In this document: piece after piece, positions 32,286 through 43,940 of the stretch | How positions within the stretch are numbered: position 1 is the stretch's first letter | Layout: each line of letters opens with the position of its first letter | Assembly: GCF_040869045.1 (NCBI RefSeq) | Contig: NW_027136915.1 | Span: 682,001 to 746,000, forward strand | DNA length: 64,000 bases | Direction: 5' to 3' | DNA from: Eurosta solidaginis | Lineage: Eukaryota > Arthropoda > Insecta > Diptera > Tephritidae | Notes under the pieces: model-generated | Told to the model about the DNA's origin: nothing | Databases searched by the model: none | What the model saw: only the letters and a program-made list of their open reading frames with translations | Position numbers and translations under genes: made by a program

Positions 32286-32453
32286 TGCAATGTTCACGTT
32301 AGTTTGGTTGTAGACAAAATGGGATGATTTTTATTATTCTTCTTCACATATACATATTACACACATATTAGCAAATGTCAATCAATAGGAAGTGTTCGGA
32401 TAGTATATTACACGGTGTTCATATTGTATGCAATTTGGTATTAATATCCAACA
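32286..32453 (-). repeat. 5' LTR of the mag-like element
   Basis: 168 bp. Followed on the minus strand by GTGGCGACGAGGAAAA from 32285, where a primer-binding site is expected. I did not assign the tRNA. Confidence 0.9.
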
Positions 32454-33230
32454 GTATTTGACCTTGACCGGGTAGGAGTGTGTGCTCGCAATGCACGATT
32501 GGTCGGCGAGTTGCACGTTGCGACGATTGGATAACGGTGAAATCTTTCGTCGTTCCAGATGCCTTCTTACGGCTTCATTGATGTGTGTCACGGTGGCCCC
32601 CGTGTCGATCAGGGCGCGGCACATCAATCCTGCGATGGACACCTGTATGTAAAAACGTCCGTCGTTCCCCATCCCTTTGGCTACCGATGATAATAGTGCG
32701 GGTGTTATCGGATTATTTCGGTTCATTCCGTAGCATGCACAATCCTTGGAGAGCGTTCCGTCTCTGCCGCATCTACAACAAAAAAGTCGTCTTTTGTTGG
32801 TGCAATGGGAGCGGTGGTGGCCGCGTTTCTTGCATCGCCAGCAGGTGTTTCTTGCATCGTAACGGTCAGTGAGTGTGGACAGGGAGTGCGTTATTTGATC
32901 ATTCTGCTCCTCCAGCTCCTCGATTATTACTGTGCTTAAGCTATGTGCTAACAGTCGGCTCTGTTTGGCTTCTTCGCTTCGCAGCAGTTCGTACTCGTCG
33001 CTGAGCTCCATAAGCTGCTCTATCGTTTGGAACTCGCCCCGCTTCACAAAAAGTCGATACTCCACCAGTAGTCCGTCATATATGCGTTCTAGATGATCTT
33101 CTTTGCACAAAGTCGGGTGGCGGCGAATCATCATCTGGAGGGCGAGGATATAGTCCTTGGCCTTTTCTCTGCTCGTCTGTTTTCTTTGGCGGATAGCGTC
33201 CTCTAGCTGGCCAATGTGTCGCTTCGGCAA
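32454..33230 (-). pseudogene. Gypsy-A gag C-terminal half and protease start
   Basis: Minus-strand frame: capsid-like KRHIGQLEDAIRQRKQTSRE, then QMMIRRHPTLCKEDHLERIY and EELEEQNDQITHSLSTL, a zinc knuckle CWRCKKRGHHRSHC (CX2CX4HX4C), a second degenerate knuckle (CCRCGRDGTLSKDC, His replaced), and then a protease start ALIDTGATVTHINEAVRRHL with the catalytic DTG. It is cut at 32453 inside the protease by the mag-like element; the rest of the protease is at 28054 and below. Without that insertion, gag-protease would be nearly complete apart from one frame change to the upstream gag part. Confidence 0.82.
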
Positions 33231-33258
33231 AAAGACTTTTTCGGCTTCGGAGCGGAAG

Positions 33259-33762
33259 TCAGCCCATGTGTGTAGTTGTTGTTTTCGCAGGCGGAACCAT
33301 TGAAGGGCTTTGCCACGCAGTATCTCTGGATGTGTTACTTATGCCGCTCTGCTCGCGCTGGGGGGATATTGCTTTAATTGTGCCGGCCGGCGTGGTGTTT
33401 TGCGTAGATGTGACTGGCCGGGCCTCTTCGGCGGCAATCTCCATCTCTACCTCTCTCAAAAGATTTTCTGTTGACTTACGCGTTCGTTGGTCTCGGACGT
33501 ATGCTATGAGTGTGCTGCGCAATTCGGCGACGGTATGTCCTTCGGTGTAGATTCGGTAGCGTTTGCATGCTTCGATTAGCCTCTCCTTCTTCAGCAGGCA
33601 AATCCAGCCTAGAGAGTCGACGTTGAGCGTGGTGGTGGTGTTTTCGCTTAGCTTTGTGTCAATTGTTGGTTGTGTGTTCGGTGAACCCGTTCCTGCAGTG
33701 TTGGTGCTCTCGTTGGTTTTGGCACAGTCGCCTGAGGAGACGGGTCCCTGCTCGGGCGCCAT
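33259..33762 (-). pseudogene. Gypsy-A gag N-terminal part
   Basis: Open for 167 codons from an ATG at 33762-33760 whose T begins the primer-binding site, so residues MAPEQGPVSSG are encoded by that site. It contains LGWICLLKKERLIEACKRY and HTVAELRSTLIAYVRDQRTR, a SAP-like helix pair, then a Ser/Pro/Thr-rich tail. The frame ends at 33259; the next gag block (33230 and below) is in another frame, so one frameshift separates them. Copy 1 has the same start at 8039. The ATG could instead be unused, with translation starting downstream, but no closer in-frame Met precedes the conserved block. Confidence 0.7.
33742..33761 (-). other. Primer-binding site, tRNA-Lys type
   Basis: Minus strand TGGCGCCCGAGCAGGGAC, two bases from the LTR end. 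It matches the tRNA-Lys 3'-end complement used by many retroelements, with one difference. Confidence 0.8.
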
Positions 33763-33763
33763 T

Positions 33764-35241
33764 TATGAGGTGGGTTTTGTCAAAGGCTGAGGTATGCTCA
33801 AGCCAATCCAGAGTCGGATGGAGGTCCCACTTCCCCCACCTAAATAAATACACAGTGAATTAGTGTTTTGATTTCGAACACACACACACACGCGGCTCTC
33901 GGGCTAAAATATCCACAACCTTGAATCCAGGGGGGAGAGAGAGAGAGATGTTCACTGGGTAGTGTCGCTGACAATATAGTGTAATCCAAGGACGACGGCT
34001 CTCCACAGAGAGATGGAGATAGAGTGCTAGCTTAGCGGTGGCTGAGATGGTGAAGACGACGGTGGCTCTCGCTAAGGGGTGCTAACGGCGGTAGTAATGA
34101 CGGCGGTAGTTAGGATCACGCCCGAAGAGGGAGTACTAAGTGACGGTTGCTCTCACCAAATAGCTTTGACGACGGTGGTGGCTAAACTTCGGGATGGGAT
34201 GTCCGAGGATCGGGATCGTGGTGATGTACCTACGGCGAAGTGTCTATATTAGTATGAGGCTAACTAACTACAATATATTGGCTCGGGTATTCGGCTAGGG
34301 TAGTAGGGGAGTTTGTCCCGCCGCAGGCGTTGGGAAGTGTTCCCCTCTTACCTGAGCCGTATATCCGTGCATTAACCTTCCTCTGAGTAATAGGGGGGGG
34401 GGGGGGGGGGGGGGGGGTGAGTCCCGTCTTACTCAGAGGAGATGATAACAAAATATTAGGGTTGCCCAATAGGCCGGGGGGGGTGAAGTACCATCGGCAG
34501 AACCGACCTTGTAACTTTACCCCCCCTCGACCCAAAGGGAGTACCTGGAATGTGGGTAAGGCTGCCCAATAGGCCTGGGGGGAAGTACCATCGGCAGAGC
34601 CGACCTTGTAACTTTACCCCCCGTCGACCCAAAGGGAGCCCCTACAATGTATTTATATTGGCTCGAGCAGTCTGCCAGGGTAGTTGGGAAATCCGCCCCG
34701 CCACTGGCGTTGGGACGGGTGTCCTTCCTACCCGAGAAGGCTGCTCGTGCATTACCTTTCCGATGAGTAATAAGGGGTGTCAATCCCGCCTTACTCACCG
34801 GAAATGTGGGTAAACCTGCGGGGTGTCCGATAAGCAGGGGGGCGTACCATCGGTGGAACCGACCTTGTAACGCACCCTCATAACCCAAAGGGCACCCCTT
34901 GTCGACCGCCAGTGGCGGCCGACACGCACTTCACTTACCTACGGCGAAGTGTGTCTGGTGTATTCCGGCCGATCATTTTATTCATAGGTAACTATGAACA
35001 CGTTGGGAATTATGCTCGCATTGTCGCGCACAGCGCGCCACGAATGAAAATTCCCAAGCATTGTGCGTTCACCATCGCTGGCTTGCTTTGTGCTTGCGCG
35101 ATGGTTGCTGGGCCGGTATGTATGTATATATGTATGTCGGTACATACACTACTAGGGGTGGGCAGTAAATGGAAAATATGATGTTAGGGGTGGGCGCTAA
35201 ATAGAAAATAGATATTGTGGCGTAGCATTTGCTACGTTACA
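33764..35241 (-). repeat. 5' LTR of Gypsy-A copy 2
   Basis: 1478 bp. Nearly identical to the 3' LTR; length differs mainly by the G-run at 34390-34418. Confidence 0.93.
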
Positions 35242-35439
35242 AAGTTTATAATGGACTCAACTACATGTAAACGTATCAAAAGAAATCTCTCTTACATTAG
35301 CATAGTATGAAAAGCTTTTTGTAAATTTGAAACTTGCCTAATTCGGCTTACACAAAATCCTTATTTTTGATTTTGAAAATTAAAAAAAAATCGACTTTTG
35401 GAAAAATGTGAATATATATAGCGTAAATTTTCATAAATT

Positions 35440-36060
35440 TTTTTCTCATTTTCAGGAACTCCAGAACTTTTTAGAAGCTTCTCAGAACACCATTTTTTTT
35501 TTTTTTTTGATTTAGAAATTTTTTTTTAAATGTTCGACTTTTGAAAAAATGTGTACATTGGGCGTAAATTTGCAGAACTTTTTTTCTCCTTCTAAGGAAC
35601 TTCAGAAGTTTTTAAAAGCTACTCAGAACACCAATTTTTTTTTTTTAATTCGACTTTTGGAAAAATGTGAATATTGGGCGTAGATTTGCAGAACTTTTTT
35701 CTTTTCAGGAGCTCCAGAACTTTTAAAAGCTACTCAGAACAGCATTTTTTTTTATTTTAAAATTTTTTTAAATTTCCGACCTTTGGGAAAATGTCAATAT
35801 TAGGCGTAAATTTGCCGAACTTTTTTTCTCCTTTTCAGGAACTCCAGAACTTTTAAAAAGCTGCTCAGAACACGATTTTTTTTTATTTTGAAAAATTGTT
35901 TAAATTTTCGACTTTTGAAACAATGTATATATTGGGCGTAAATTTGCTGAACTTTTTTTCCTTTTCAGGAACTCCAGAACATTTTTAAAGCTACTCAGAA
36001 GAGCAATTTTATTTTTGATTTTGTAAATTTAAAAAAAAATTCGACTGTTGGAAAAATCCG
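35440..36060. repeat. 128-bp degenerate tandem repeat, unit 2
   Basis: 'caggaactccagaacttttNaaagctNctcagaac' recurs near 35453, 35594, 35707, 35837 and 35965, each followed by T-rich sequence and 'cgacttttgNaaaaatgt...gcgtaaatttgc'. The same array is at 50210-50860. Confidence 0.88.
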
Positions 36061-37560
36061 TATTATTAATTTTGCAAAGTATTTCGGAACTTCTCGCAGA
36101 CACGCGGAAACCAAACATTTGAATCACGAGTGTAAAATCAATATGAGTGTAAAATTTGAAATTCCCTACCAGATCCTATCCTACCTAAAAGAGCTCTCTT
36201 TGGTGGTAAAGGAACTTGTAGCATTACTTTAAATGCATTTCTTTTAAATGGTACAATATACATACACTCATACCGACCACCCAAGTACTCAAGTTAAACC
36301 AACAGACATAATGTGAATAAGCGGGAGCTCAACATCACTTGTGCATGCCGACACACACGACACTTATTTGGTTACATTTGTCATCCAGTCACATTGACCA
36401 ATACTCTTATCGATCAGTCAATGGTCAATGTGACTGCCAAAATATTTATATGTAATATTTATATGTATCTAATTGCACGTGTCTATAAATAGGTCACTAT
36501 AATAAGAATATGCTGACTTGGCATATATGCACTAGGAATGTAGGTACTTTTTAGTTTGTAAGTATTAGTGTAAACACGAATTTGTAATGTACGAAATTTT
36601 GAATAAAAGAGGAAGCATTTTCCAATAAAGAATCAATAATTTTCAAGACGCGCGTTTAAATTATTTACATATTCCAGACTCCTAGTGGTTGGGCTTTCTA
36701 GCCGCTATTTAACAAACAAAAAAGTCGTATATGTGTTTTTGAATTTTGAATAAGCGTTTGGGATAACGCGTGGGCATCCGCCACGAATTAATGTTTAGAT
36801 ATTGCTACCTTTGAAAATATAATGAAATACAAACTTATAACTAAACGAAATATACACAAAACATTTAATTGTAAATATATTCTCCTTTGGTAGAAAATGT
36901 TGCTTGTTCGGTGGGTTTCCGGCACACAATAGTTTTATAGCAATGTTCCTTGGGTGGATTATGGGTGAAAATTATAGTTTGGGTTTGGTGAATAATATCG
37001 TGTTGACTTGAAAATTTCCCTGTGCTCGCCAAAGCTTTCGTTATGGGTGAAGGTATCCCAGCACATTAGCTCAGATGACTTATTACCATTTAATTTATGA
37101 AAATTTTAGGTTTTTTTTGTTTGTTGTACGCGCGCCTATTGTCGGTTTATGAGCATCCTGCCCCACAGCACACACAAAGGATTTTGAATACTACGGCTTT
37201 AGTCCTTACTGGACTTCACGCGCAGAGGGAAAAAAGTTTAAAAATTAAATACACCGACTATTACCAAATATTCATCGCGCACCCACGACGTGCATATGCC
37301 CAATGTTAAAATTGTTCTTTTCTTCTGCCACAGTTATGCCCTGCCAGCAGAATCCAACAGCAACACCGGTTCTATATACCGTTTTTTGTTGTACTCATAT
37401 CCAACCTAATCAAACCTTCTTTACCCTCACCTACACGCCGGCATCGTCTGCCATATATGTCCTTGGTAGTTCATTCATAACTTTAGCTAAAAGATCCAAA
37501 TTTTTATCCTTTGTAGAATTCATTTGGTTAATATTCAAAATATATTTTCAGGCTAGTGCT
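36061..37560. other. Unit 2 non-coding part with a 15-bp hairpin
   Basis: Includes a perfect inverted repeat CAGTCACATTGACCA (36386-36400) and TGGTCAATGTGACTG (36422-36436), 21-bp loop, also at 51170-51220 in unit 3. It could be abutting ends of two elements. 36850-37560 matches unit 1 (18160 onward). No gene recognised. Confidence 0.6.
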
Positions 37561-37859
37561 TGGGCGACCCGATTTGTTCACACCACAAAAAGGAAGTTGA
37601 CTGGCGACATGGGCAATTCCGTGAGGAGTAGGACACCCACTCATACATGGTTCCGATCTTGAGATGCAGTGAACCATGTGTTGGAACTATTTGAGTGTCC
37701 AGGTTAGGGAAGTATACATAACTTACAAGCCTATAAGAATTATTACTTTGCGTACTTTTGGTTTGTCTTTTTCTAGGTAACTTGCCAACGACATGGGAAG
37801 TCGGCCGTACCACTTGAGAGGGGCAAAGTACGCCCAACGCGGGGAACACCCACCCCTGA

Positions 37860-38490
37860 CAACTACAGGAGATAGGACACCAAGCTCAGGCATTCCACCT
37901 TGTCAGATTGGGAGAAAGGGTGAACAATCCAAAGTGTTTCAGTAAAATGCCGTGATTGACTGTATGAAAGGCCTTAGATTAGCCTAGCGCTACGGGTGTT
38001 GCTCTGTAGTTGGCTTCTTGATTCAGTCCACATTTATCTGTGTGTTGATGGCGTTTAGCGCGGTTGTGGTGCTATGTAATCTTTATAAGACATGCTTATG
38101 ATACACAGCATAAAAAATAAAAAACAACACCTGTGAGTCGTTTCACTTCTTTTTTACTTGAATACAACCGTCACTGGCCAGAGGACTATCGGTGGGGTGT
38201 CGGATGCCAATGTTGCCATCGGCTGCCAGCTGACGTATTTTACAAATCCTACGCTTACTATGGAAGTGTCTGGCGAGCGATGAGAAGTTCCTATCATTCG
38301 TATGGGGGCGTCCAATTTGATCTGCCAACATCTCACCTCTACTATCAGCTTGTATATCGGAATTCCCCAGATCGTGGTGGGAATTAAAGTCGCCAAAAAA
38401 TATGATTTTCACAAGTAAGAAGGCCACTGATATCAGGGTGATATCCACTAGGCCAGATGACAGGAGGGATGGAGAGGTTGGTCATTTCTA
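37860..38490 (-). pseudogene. LINE relic: endonuclease and RT fragments (unit 2)
   Basis: Minus strand. 38448-38143 reads FFGDFNSHHDLGNSDIQADS and RGEMLADQIGRPHTNDRNFS, the GDFN-centred motif of an APE endonuclease. 38140-37930 reads LHSTTTALNAINTQINV and a weak SKAFHTVNHGI, RT motifs of the same LINE type as 15109-18003. The intervening endonuclease end and RT start are deleted. The same relic is in unit 3 (52990-53570) but absent from unit 1. Confidence 0.75.
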
Positions 38491-38777
38491 AATTCTTATC
38501 TCCTGGATAAATACACCTTGACATTCTAGGACATTATCCCCGAGATATACATAGGAACTGCTAAGCCAATAAATCAAAGACGTTTTCCATTCTCACCAAA
38601 CATTGACAAATTGATGGGATATTAAAAAATAAATAAAAAAAAATTTTAGTTAAACGGTTTTATTGAAAAACAATACATATATTAAGTAATAATAATACTA
38701 AAAGTGAATTCATGAATGAATTTCTTTTTTCGCCCAGATCATTTTGATATATAGAAGTCTATATCTATCAGAGCTGT

Positions 38778-39611
38778 TGTTCTGGCGGGGATAAATGGAG
38801 CCGGAATTCCTCGTGAATTCTGGAAACGGGGAACCTATGTGGAGCCGGTTCTTGAAACTCGCGGTAATGAAACGGAAAACTTACCAGCTGTGCCTAGCTG
38901 TCCAACAACAAACAGATAAGTTAAATATCCAAAGATGTAAAATATATATATATATATATATTGGCGGCCACCGTGGTGTGATGGTAGCGTGCTCCGCCTA
39001 TCACACCGTATGCCTTGGGTTCAACTCCCGGGCAAAGCAACATCAAAATTTTAGAAATAAGGTTTTTCAACTAGAAGAAAATTTTTCTAAGCGGGGTCGC
39101 CCCTCGGCAGTGTTTGGCAAGCGCTCCGGGTGTATTTCTGCCATGAAAAGCTCTCAGTGAAAACTCATCTGCCTTGCAGATGCCATTCGGAGTCGGCATA
39201 AAACATGTAGGTCCCGTCCGGCCAATTTGTAGGGAAAATCAAGAGGAGCACGACGCAAATTGGAAGAGAAGCTCTGCCTTAGATCTCTTCGGAGGTTATC
39301 GCGCCTTACATTTATTTTTTTTTCATATATATATATAATAGCCTGTCGCACAGGCCTTTATTAAAAATATAAAAGGATGAATTAAAAATGTATTGGCAAA
39401 AACTCACCTGGTGGATCGCTGATAGAAGAATAAGGGCGAGACTATAGCTGTTCGTCCCTTTTATAGGCTCTAAGAAACTGATGCCATTTAACGGATCCCT
39501 ATGATGGAACAAAGTCCAAGAAAGAAAAAGAAACGCAACGAGTACTTGCAGCGAGTCTTCTACCAGCGACCCCTTCAGGTGAGGTTTTAGTTGATAATGC
39601 AGACTTTAACA
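38778..39611 (-). repeat. Solo LTR of a BEL/Pao element (unit 2)
   Basis: TGTTAAAGTCTGCATTATC...CCAGAACA on the minus strand, flanked by GCTGT at 38773-38777 and 39612-39616. It is the same LTR at the same hAT position as the two-LTR element of unit 3 (53891-59475). A SINE (38966-39324) lies inside. Confidence 0.92.
38966..39324 (+). mobile_element. tRNA-derived SINE, copy 2
   Basis: A box TGGTGTGATGG and a consensus B box GGTTCAACTCC, then the family body and a T-rich end. Inserted in a (TA)n tract of the BEL LTR; the unit 3 LTRs lack it. Confidence 0.9.
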
Positions 39612-40248
39612 GCTGTAAAAAGACTGAATCAATTGAGGGTGCATTCTCTCAGCATTCTTTTAAAAATTTGTGATTTTTTGGTTGCATATTATAAATCTCC
39701 ATTCCTGAATGGCTCAAAATCCTTTAACTCAAAGCTAAAGACTGTGTTATTGAATGGTAAAATATAATTCAATATAGAGTGTGAATGTAGGAACCATTCC
39801 CAATCTTTAATGAATGTAAACTTGAAATGAATGCACACTTTTTTCCATTCAGTACTAAATACTTTTTCCCTAGGTAATTTTTTGTATACTTTCATTGCCA
39901 TCAGATATGTTAAATCAATTTAGGAGCTGTTGCATAAAAGGCGTAAAATTGGTCAATAGCAAAAATAGCCCTTCTAATTATTCAAGTAGTTTAATACTTA
40001 AGAATTCATGAGCTTAACACCGGCTTATAATTATTGAATATGAATTATTATGTTTGTTTAAGAGAAACTGAAAAGAAAGAAGCATTTACTGGCATATTGC
40101 GACGGTACCATTTCGAAAACAAACAAACAAGTAGTTAATTATAAACCAGGAAAGTCTCAAATCATCTTCATGGTGTCCGAACATAAGACATACAAGAAAT
40201 AGTACTTCATAGCAGATTTTGTATACTTTGTTATTGGGTTGATTTTTT

Positions 40249-43200
40249 TATACTCAGTTGAGCAGAGCTCACAGAGTATATTAACTTTGATTGGATAACG
40301 GTTGGTTGTACAGGTATAAAGGAATCGATATAGATATAGACTTCCATATATCAAAATCATCAGTATCGAAAAAAAAATTCGATTGAGCCATGTCCGTCCG
40401 TCTGTCCGTCTGTCCGTTAACACGATAACTTGAGTAAATTTTGAGGTATCTTGATGAAATTTGGTATGTAGGTTCCTCCGCACTCATCTCAGATCGCTAT
40501 TTAAAGTGAACGATATCGGACAATAACCACGCCCACTTTTTTATATCGAAAATTTCGAAAAATCGAAAATGTGCGATAATTCCTTACCAAATACGGATAA
40601 AGCGATGAAACTTGGTAGGTGAGTTGAACTTATGACGCAGAATAGAAAACTAGTAAAATTTTGGACAATGGGCGTTGCACCGCCCACTTTTGAAAGAAGG
40701 TAATTTAGAAGTTTTGCAAGCCGTAATTTGGCAGTCGTTGAAGATATCATGATGAAATTTGGCAGGAACGTTACACATATTACTATATGCCTGCTTAATA
40801 AAAATTAGCAAAATCGGAGAACGACCACGCCCACTTTTTAAAAAAATTTTTTTTAAATTCAAATTTTAAAAGAAAAGTTAATATCTTTACAGTATATAAG
40901 TATTTAAGTCAACATTCAACTCCAGTAATGATATGGTGCAACAAAATACAAAAATAAAAGAAAATTTCAAAATGGGCGTGGATCCGCCCTTTTTCATTTA
41001 ATTTGTCTAGGATACTTTTAATGCCATAAGTCGAACAAAAATTTACCAATCCTTGTGAAATTTGGTAGAGGCTTAGATTCTAGGACGATAACTGTTTTCT
41101 GTGAAAAAGGGCGAAATCGGTTGAAGCCACGCCCAGTTTTTATACACAGTCGACCGTCTGTCCTTCCGCTCGGCCGTTAACACGATAACTTGAGCAAAAA
41201 TCGATATATCCTTACTAAACTCAGTTGACGTACTTATCTGAACTCACTTTGTATTGGTGTAAAAAATGGCCGAAATCCGACTATGACCACGCCCACTTTT
41301 TCGATATCGAAAATTACGAAAAATGAAAAAAAAATGCCATAATTATATACCAAATACGAAAAAAGGGATGAAACATGGTAATTGTATTGGTCTATTGACG
41401 CAAAATATAACTTTAGAAAAAAACTTGGTAAAACGGGTGTGACACCTACCATATTAAGTAGAAGAAAATGAAAAAGTTTTGCAGGGCGAAATCAAAAGCC
41501 CTTGGAATCTTGGAAGGAATACTGTTCGTGGTATTACATATATAAATAAATTAGCGGTACCCGACAGATGATGTTCTGGATCACCCTGGTCCACATTTTG
41601 GTCGATATCTCGAAAACGCCTTCACATATACAACTAAGGGCCACTCCCTTTTAAAACCCTCATTGATACCCATATTGTACAACCGCATTCTAAAGTCAAA
41701 CCTGGTCCACTTTTATAACGATATTCCGAAAAGGCGTACACCTATAGAACTAAGGCCCACTCCCTTTTAAAACACTTATTAACACCTTTCGTTTGATACC
41801 CGTATTGTACAAACGCATTCTAGAGTCAACCCTGGTCCACTTTTATAATGATATTCCGAAAAGGCGTCCACCTATGGAACTAAGGCCCACTCCGTTTTAA
41901 AACAATTATTAACACCTTTCGTTTGATACCCGTATTGTACAAACGCATTTTAAAGTCAACCCTGGTCCACTTTTATAACGATATTCCGAAAAGGCGTACA
42001 CCTATAGAACTAAGGCCCACTCCCTTTTAAAACACTTATTAACACCTTTCGTTTGATATCCGTATTGTACAAACGCATTCTAGAGTCAACCCTGGTCCAC
42101 TTTTATAATGATATTCCGAAAAGGCGTCCACCTATGGAACTAAGGCCCACTCCCTTTTAAAACACTTATTAACACCTTTCGTTTGATACCCGTATTTTAC
42201 AAACGCAATCTAGAGTCAACCCTGGTCCACTTTTATAATGATATTCCGAAAAGGCGTCCACCTATGGAACTAAGGCCCACTCCCTTTTAAAACACTTATT
42301 AACACCTTTCGTTTGATACCCGTATTGTACAAACGCATTCTAGAGTCAACCCTGGTCCACTTTTATAATGATATTCCGAAAAGGCGTCCACCTATAGAAC
42401 TAAGGCCCACGCCATCTTAAAATACTCATTAACACCTTTCATTTGATAGTCATATCGCACAAACAAATTCTAGAGTCACCCCTGATCCATCTTTATGGCG
42501 ATATCTCGAAACGGCGTCCATCTATAGAACTTAGGCCCACGCCCTTTTAAAATACTCATTAATACCTATCATTTGATACCCATATAGTACAAACAAATTC
42601 TAGAGTCACCCCTGGTCCACGTTTATGGCGATATCTCGAAAAGGCGTCCACATATAGAACTAAGGCCCACGCCATCTTAAAATACTCATTAACACCTATC
42701 ATTTGATACCCATATAGTACAAACAAATTCTAGAGTCACCCCTGGTCCACGTTTATGGCGATATCTCGAAAAGGCGTCCACATATAGACCTAAGGCCCAC
42801 GCCATCTTAAAATACTCATTAACACCTTTCATTTGATAGTCATATCGCACAAACAAATTCTAGAGTCACCCCTGATCCATCTTTATGGCAATATCTCGAA
42901 ACGGCGTCCATCTATAGAACTTAGGCCCACGCCCTTTTAAAATACTCATTAATACCTTTCATTTGATACCCATATCGTACAAAATAAATTCTAGAGTCAC
43001 CCCTGGTCCACCTTTATGGCGATATCTCGAAACGGCGTCCATCTATAGAACTTAGGCCCACGCCCTTTTAAAATACTCATTAATACCTTTCATTTGATAC
43101 CCATATCGTACAAAATAAATTCTAGAGTCACCCCTGGTCCACCTTTATGGCGATATCTCGAAAAAGCGTCCACCTATAGAACTTAGGCCCACTCCCTTTT

Positions 43201-43500
43201 AAAATTATCATTAACACATTTCATTTGATACCCATATCGTACAAACAAATTCTAGAGTCAGGCCTGGTCCACCTTTATGGCGATATCCCTAAATGGCGTC
43301 CATCTATAGAACTATGGTCCACTTCCTCTTAAAATACTCTTTAATACCTTCCATTTAATTCACATGTCATACAAACACATTCCAGGGTTACCCTAGGTTC
43401 TTTTTACAATATGGTGATTTTCCCTTACTTTGTCTCCACAGCTCTCAACTGAGTATGTAATATTCGGTTACACCCGAACTTAGCCTTCCTTACTTGTTTT
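40249..43500 (+). mobile_element. Helentron/DINE-like element with tandem array
   Basis: Present only in unit 2, inserted in a T-run; units 1 and 3 give the empty site. Left end TATACTCAGTTGAGCAGAGCT; the right part has AGCTCTCAACTGAGTA as a subterminal inverted match, then 'cccgaacttagccttccttacttgtttt'. Carries 'gtccgtccgtctgtccgt' and 'accacgcccac' segments common in dipteran interspersed repeats. No protein. The Helentron class is a guess from the layout: no clear duplication, subterminal inverted repeats, central tandem array. Confidence 0.6.
41585..43395. repeat. 130-bp tandem repeat, about 14 units
   Basis: CCTGGTCCAC-type starts at 41585, 41701, 41831, 41961, 42091, 42221, 42351, 42481, 42611, 42741, 42871, 43002, 43133 and 43263. 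The period is 130 with two 131-bp units and a shorter first unit. Two subtypes: 'gatattccgaaaaggcg' in 41701-42480 and 'gatatctcgaaa' afterwards. Confidence 0.95.
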
Positions 43501-43800
43501 AATTAATCGTGTGAGATCAAAAAATGTTAGGCTCTTGTGAGATGATTGGTTTCCTTTTTAGGTAAATATCGCGGATAACTCGCTTACATTAAACCATAGG
43601 GCTCTTGATTATATAAAGTATTCAAAAGACATAAAGATATAAACTGTGTGAGAACTATTTATTTATTAAAATAGCCGAACCTAAGGTTTGTAGTCTGACA
43701 ACACGTAAAATGATTTTTCTCCAATTTCCTTTATTGACTACAAAATAAGTTTGTCAAATAAAAAACACACTGATACACTAACAACATATATTTTTTATTT

Positions 43801-43852
43801 GGCACAACAAATGCATTTCGGACAGACCTGCTGTCCATCATCAGCGACGCGC
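43801..43852 (-). ncRNA. Hammerhead-like ribozyme motif, left arm
   Basis: Minus strand: CTGATGA, a T, stem II GGACAG/CTGTCC with a 5-nt loop, GAAA, palindrome ATGCAT as a dimer-type stem III, then TGTTGTGCC pairing to upstream GCGCGTCG, except one T-T mismatch. An extra T precedes stem II. Confidence 0.65.
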
Positions 43853-43940
43853 TACTAAAACAAAGGAGTCAAGAATATAAACAAAATAGAAAATATTAGC
43901 AATATTATATCAATTACAAAACAACGTACATATGTATGTA

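Larger units (their letters stand above)
28055..32453 (-). mobile_element. mag-like Ty3/Gypsy element, near intact
   Basis: A 4399-bp element nested in the Gypsy-A protease. LTRs of 168 bp (32286-32453, 5') and 202 bp (28055-28256, 3') are identical except for a 34-bp tandem duplication in the 3' copy. Ends are TGTTGG...TTGCA. One long gag-pol frame fills the interior. Short LTRs and a single ORF fit the mag clade. I could not find a convincing target duplication. LTR identity points to a very recent insertion. Confidence 0.9.
25251..35241 (-). mobile_element. Gypsy-A copy 2, complete with two LTRs
   Basis: A minus-strand LTR element of 9991 bp including a 4.4-kb nested element. Target duplication AAGT at 25247-25250 and 35242-35245; the empty site exists at 50017-50024. 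5' LTR 33764-35241, 3' LTR 25251-26715, TGTAAC...CTCATA ends, a tRNA-Lys-type primer-binding site and a polypurine tract. Only gag, protease and a C-terminal integrase remnant are encoded. RT, RNase H and the integrase N-terminus are absent, so it depends on helpers. The LTRs are nearly identical, implying a recent insertion. Confidence 0.93.

Noticed and set aside
36386..36436. 15-bp hairpin as a transcription terminator or small RNA gene
   Set aside because: A eukaryotic repeat context with a 21-bp loop. More likely abutting inverted element ends, with no evidence for an RNA gene.
41585..43395. CRISPR-like array
   Set aside because: Contiguous 130-bp tandem units without unique spacers, in an insect genome.
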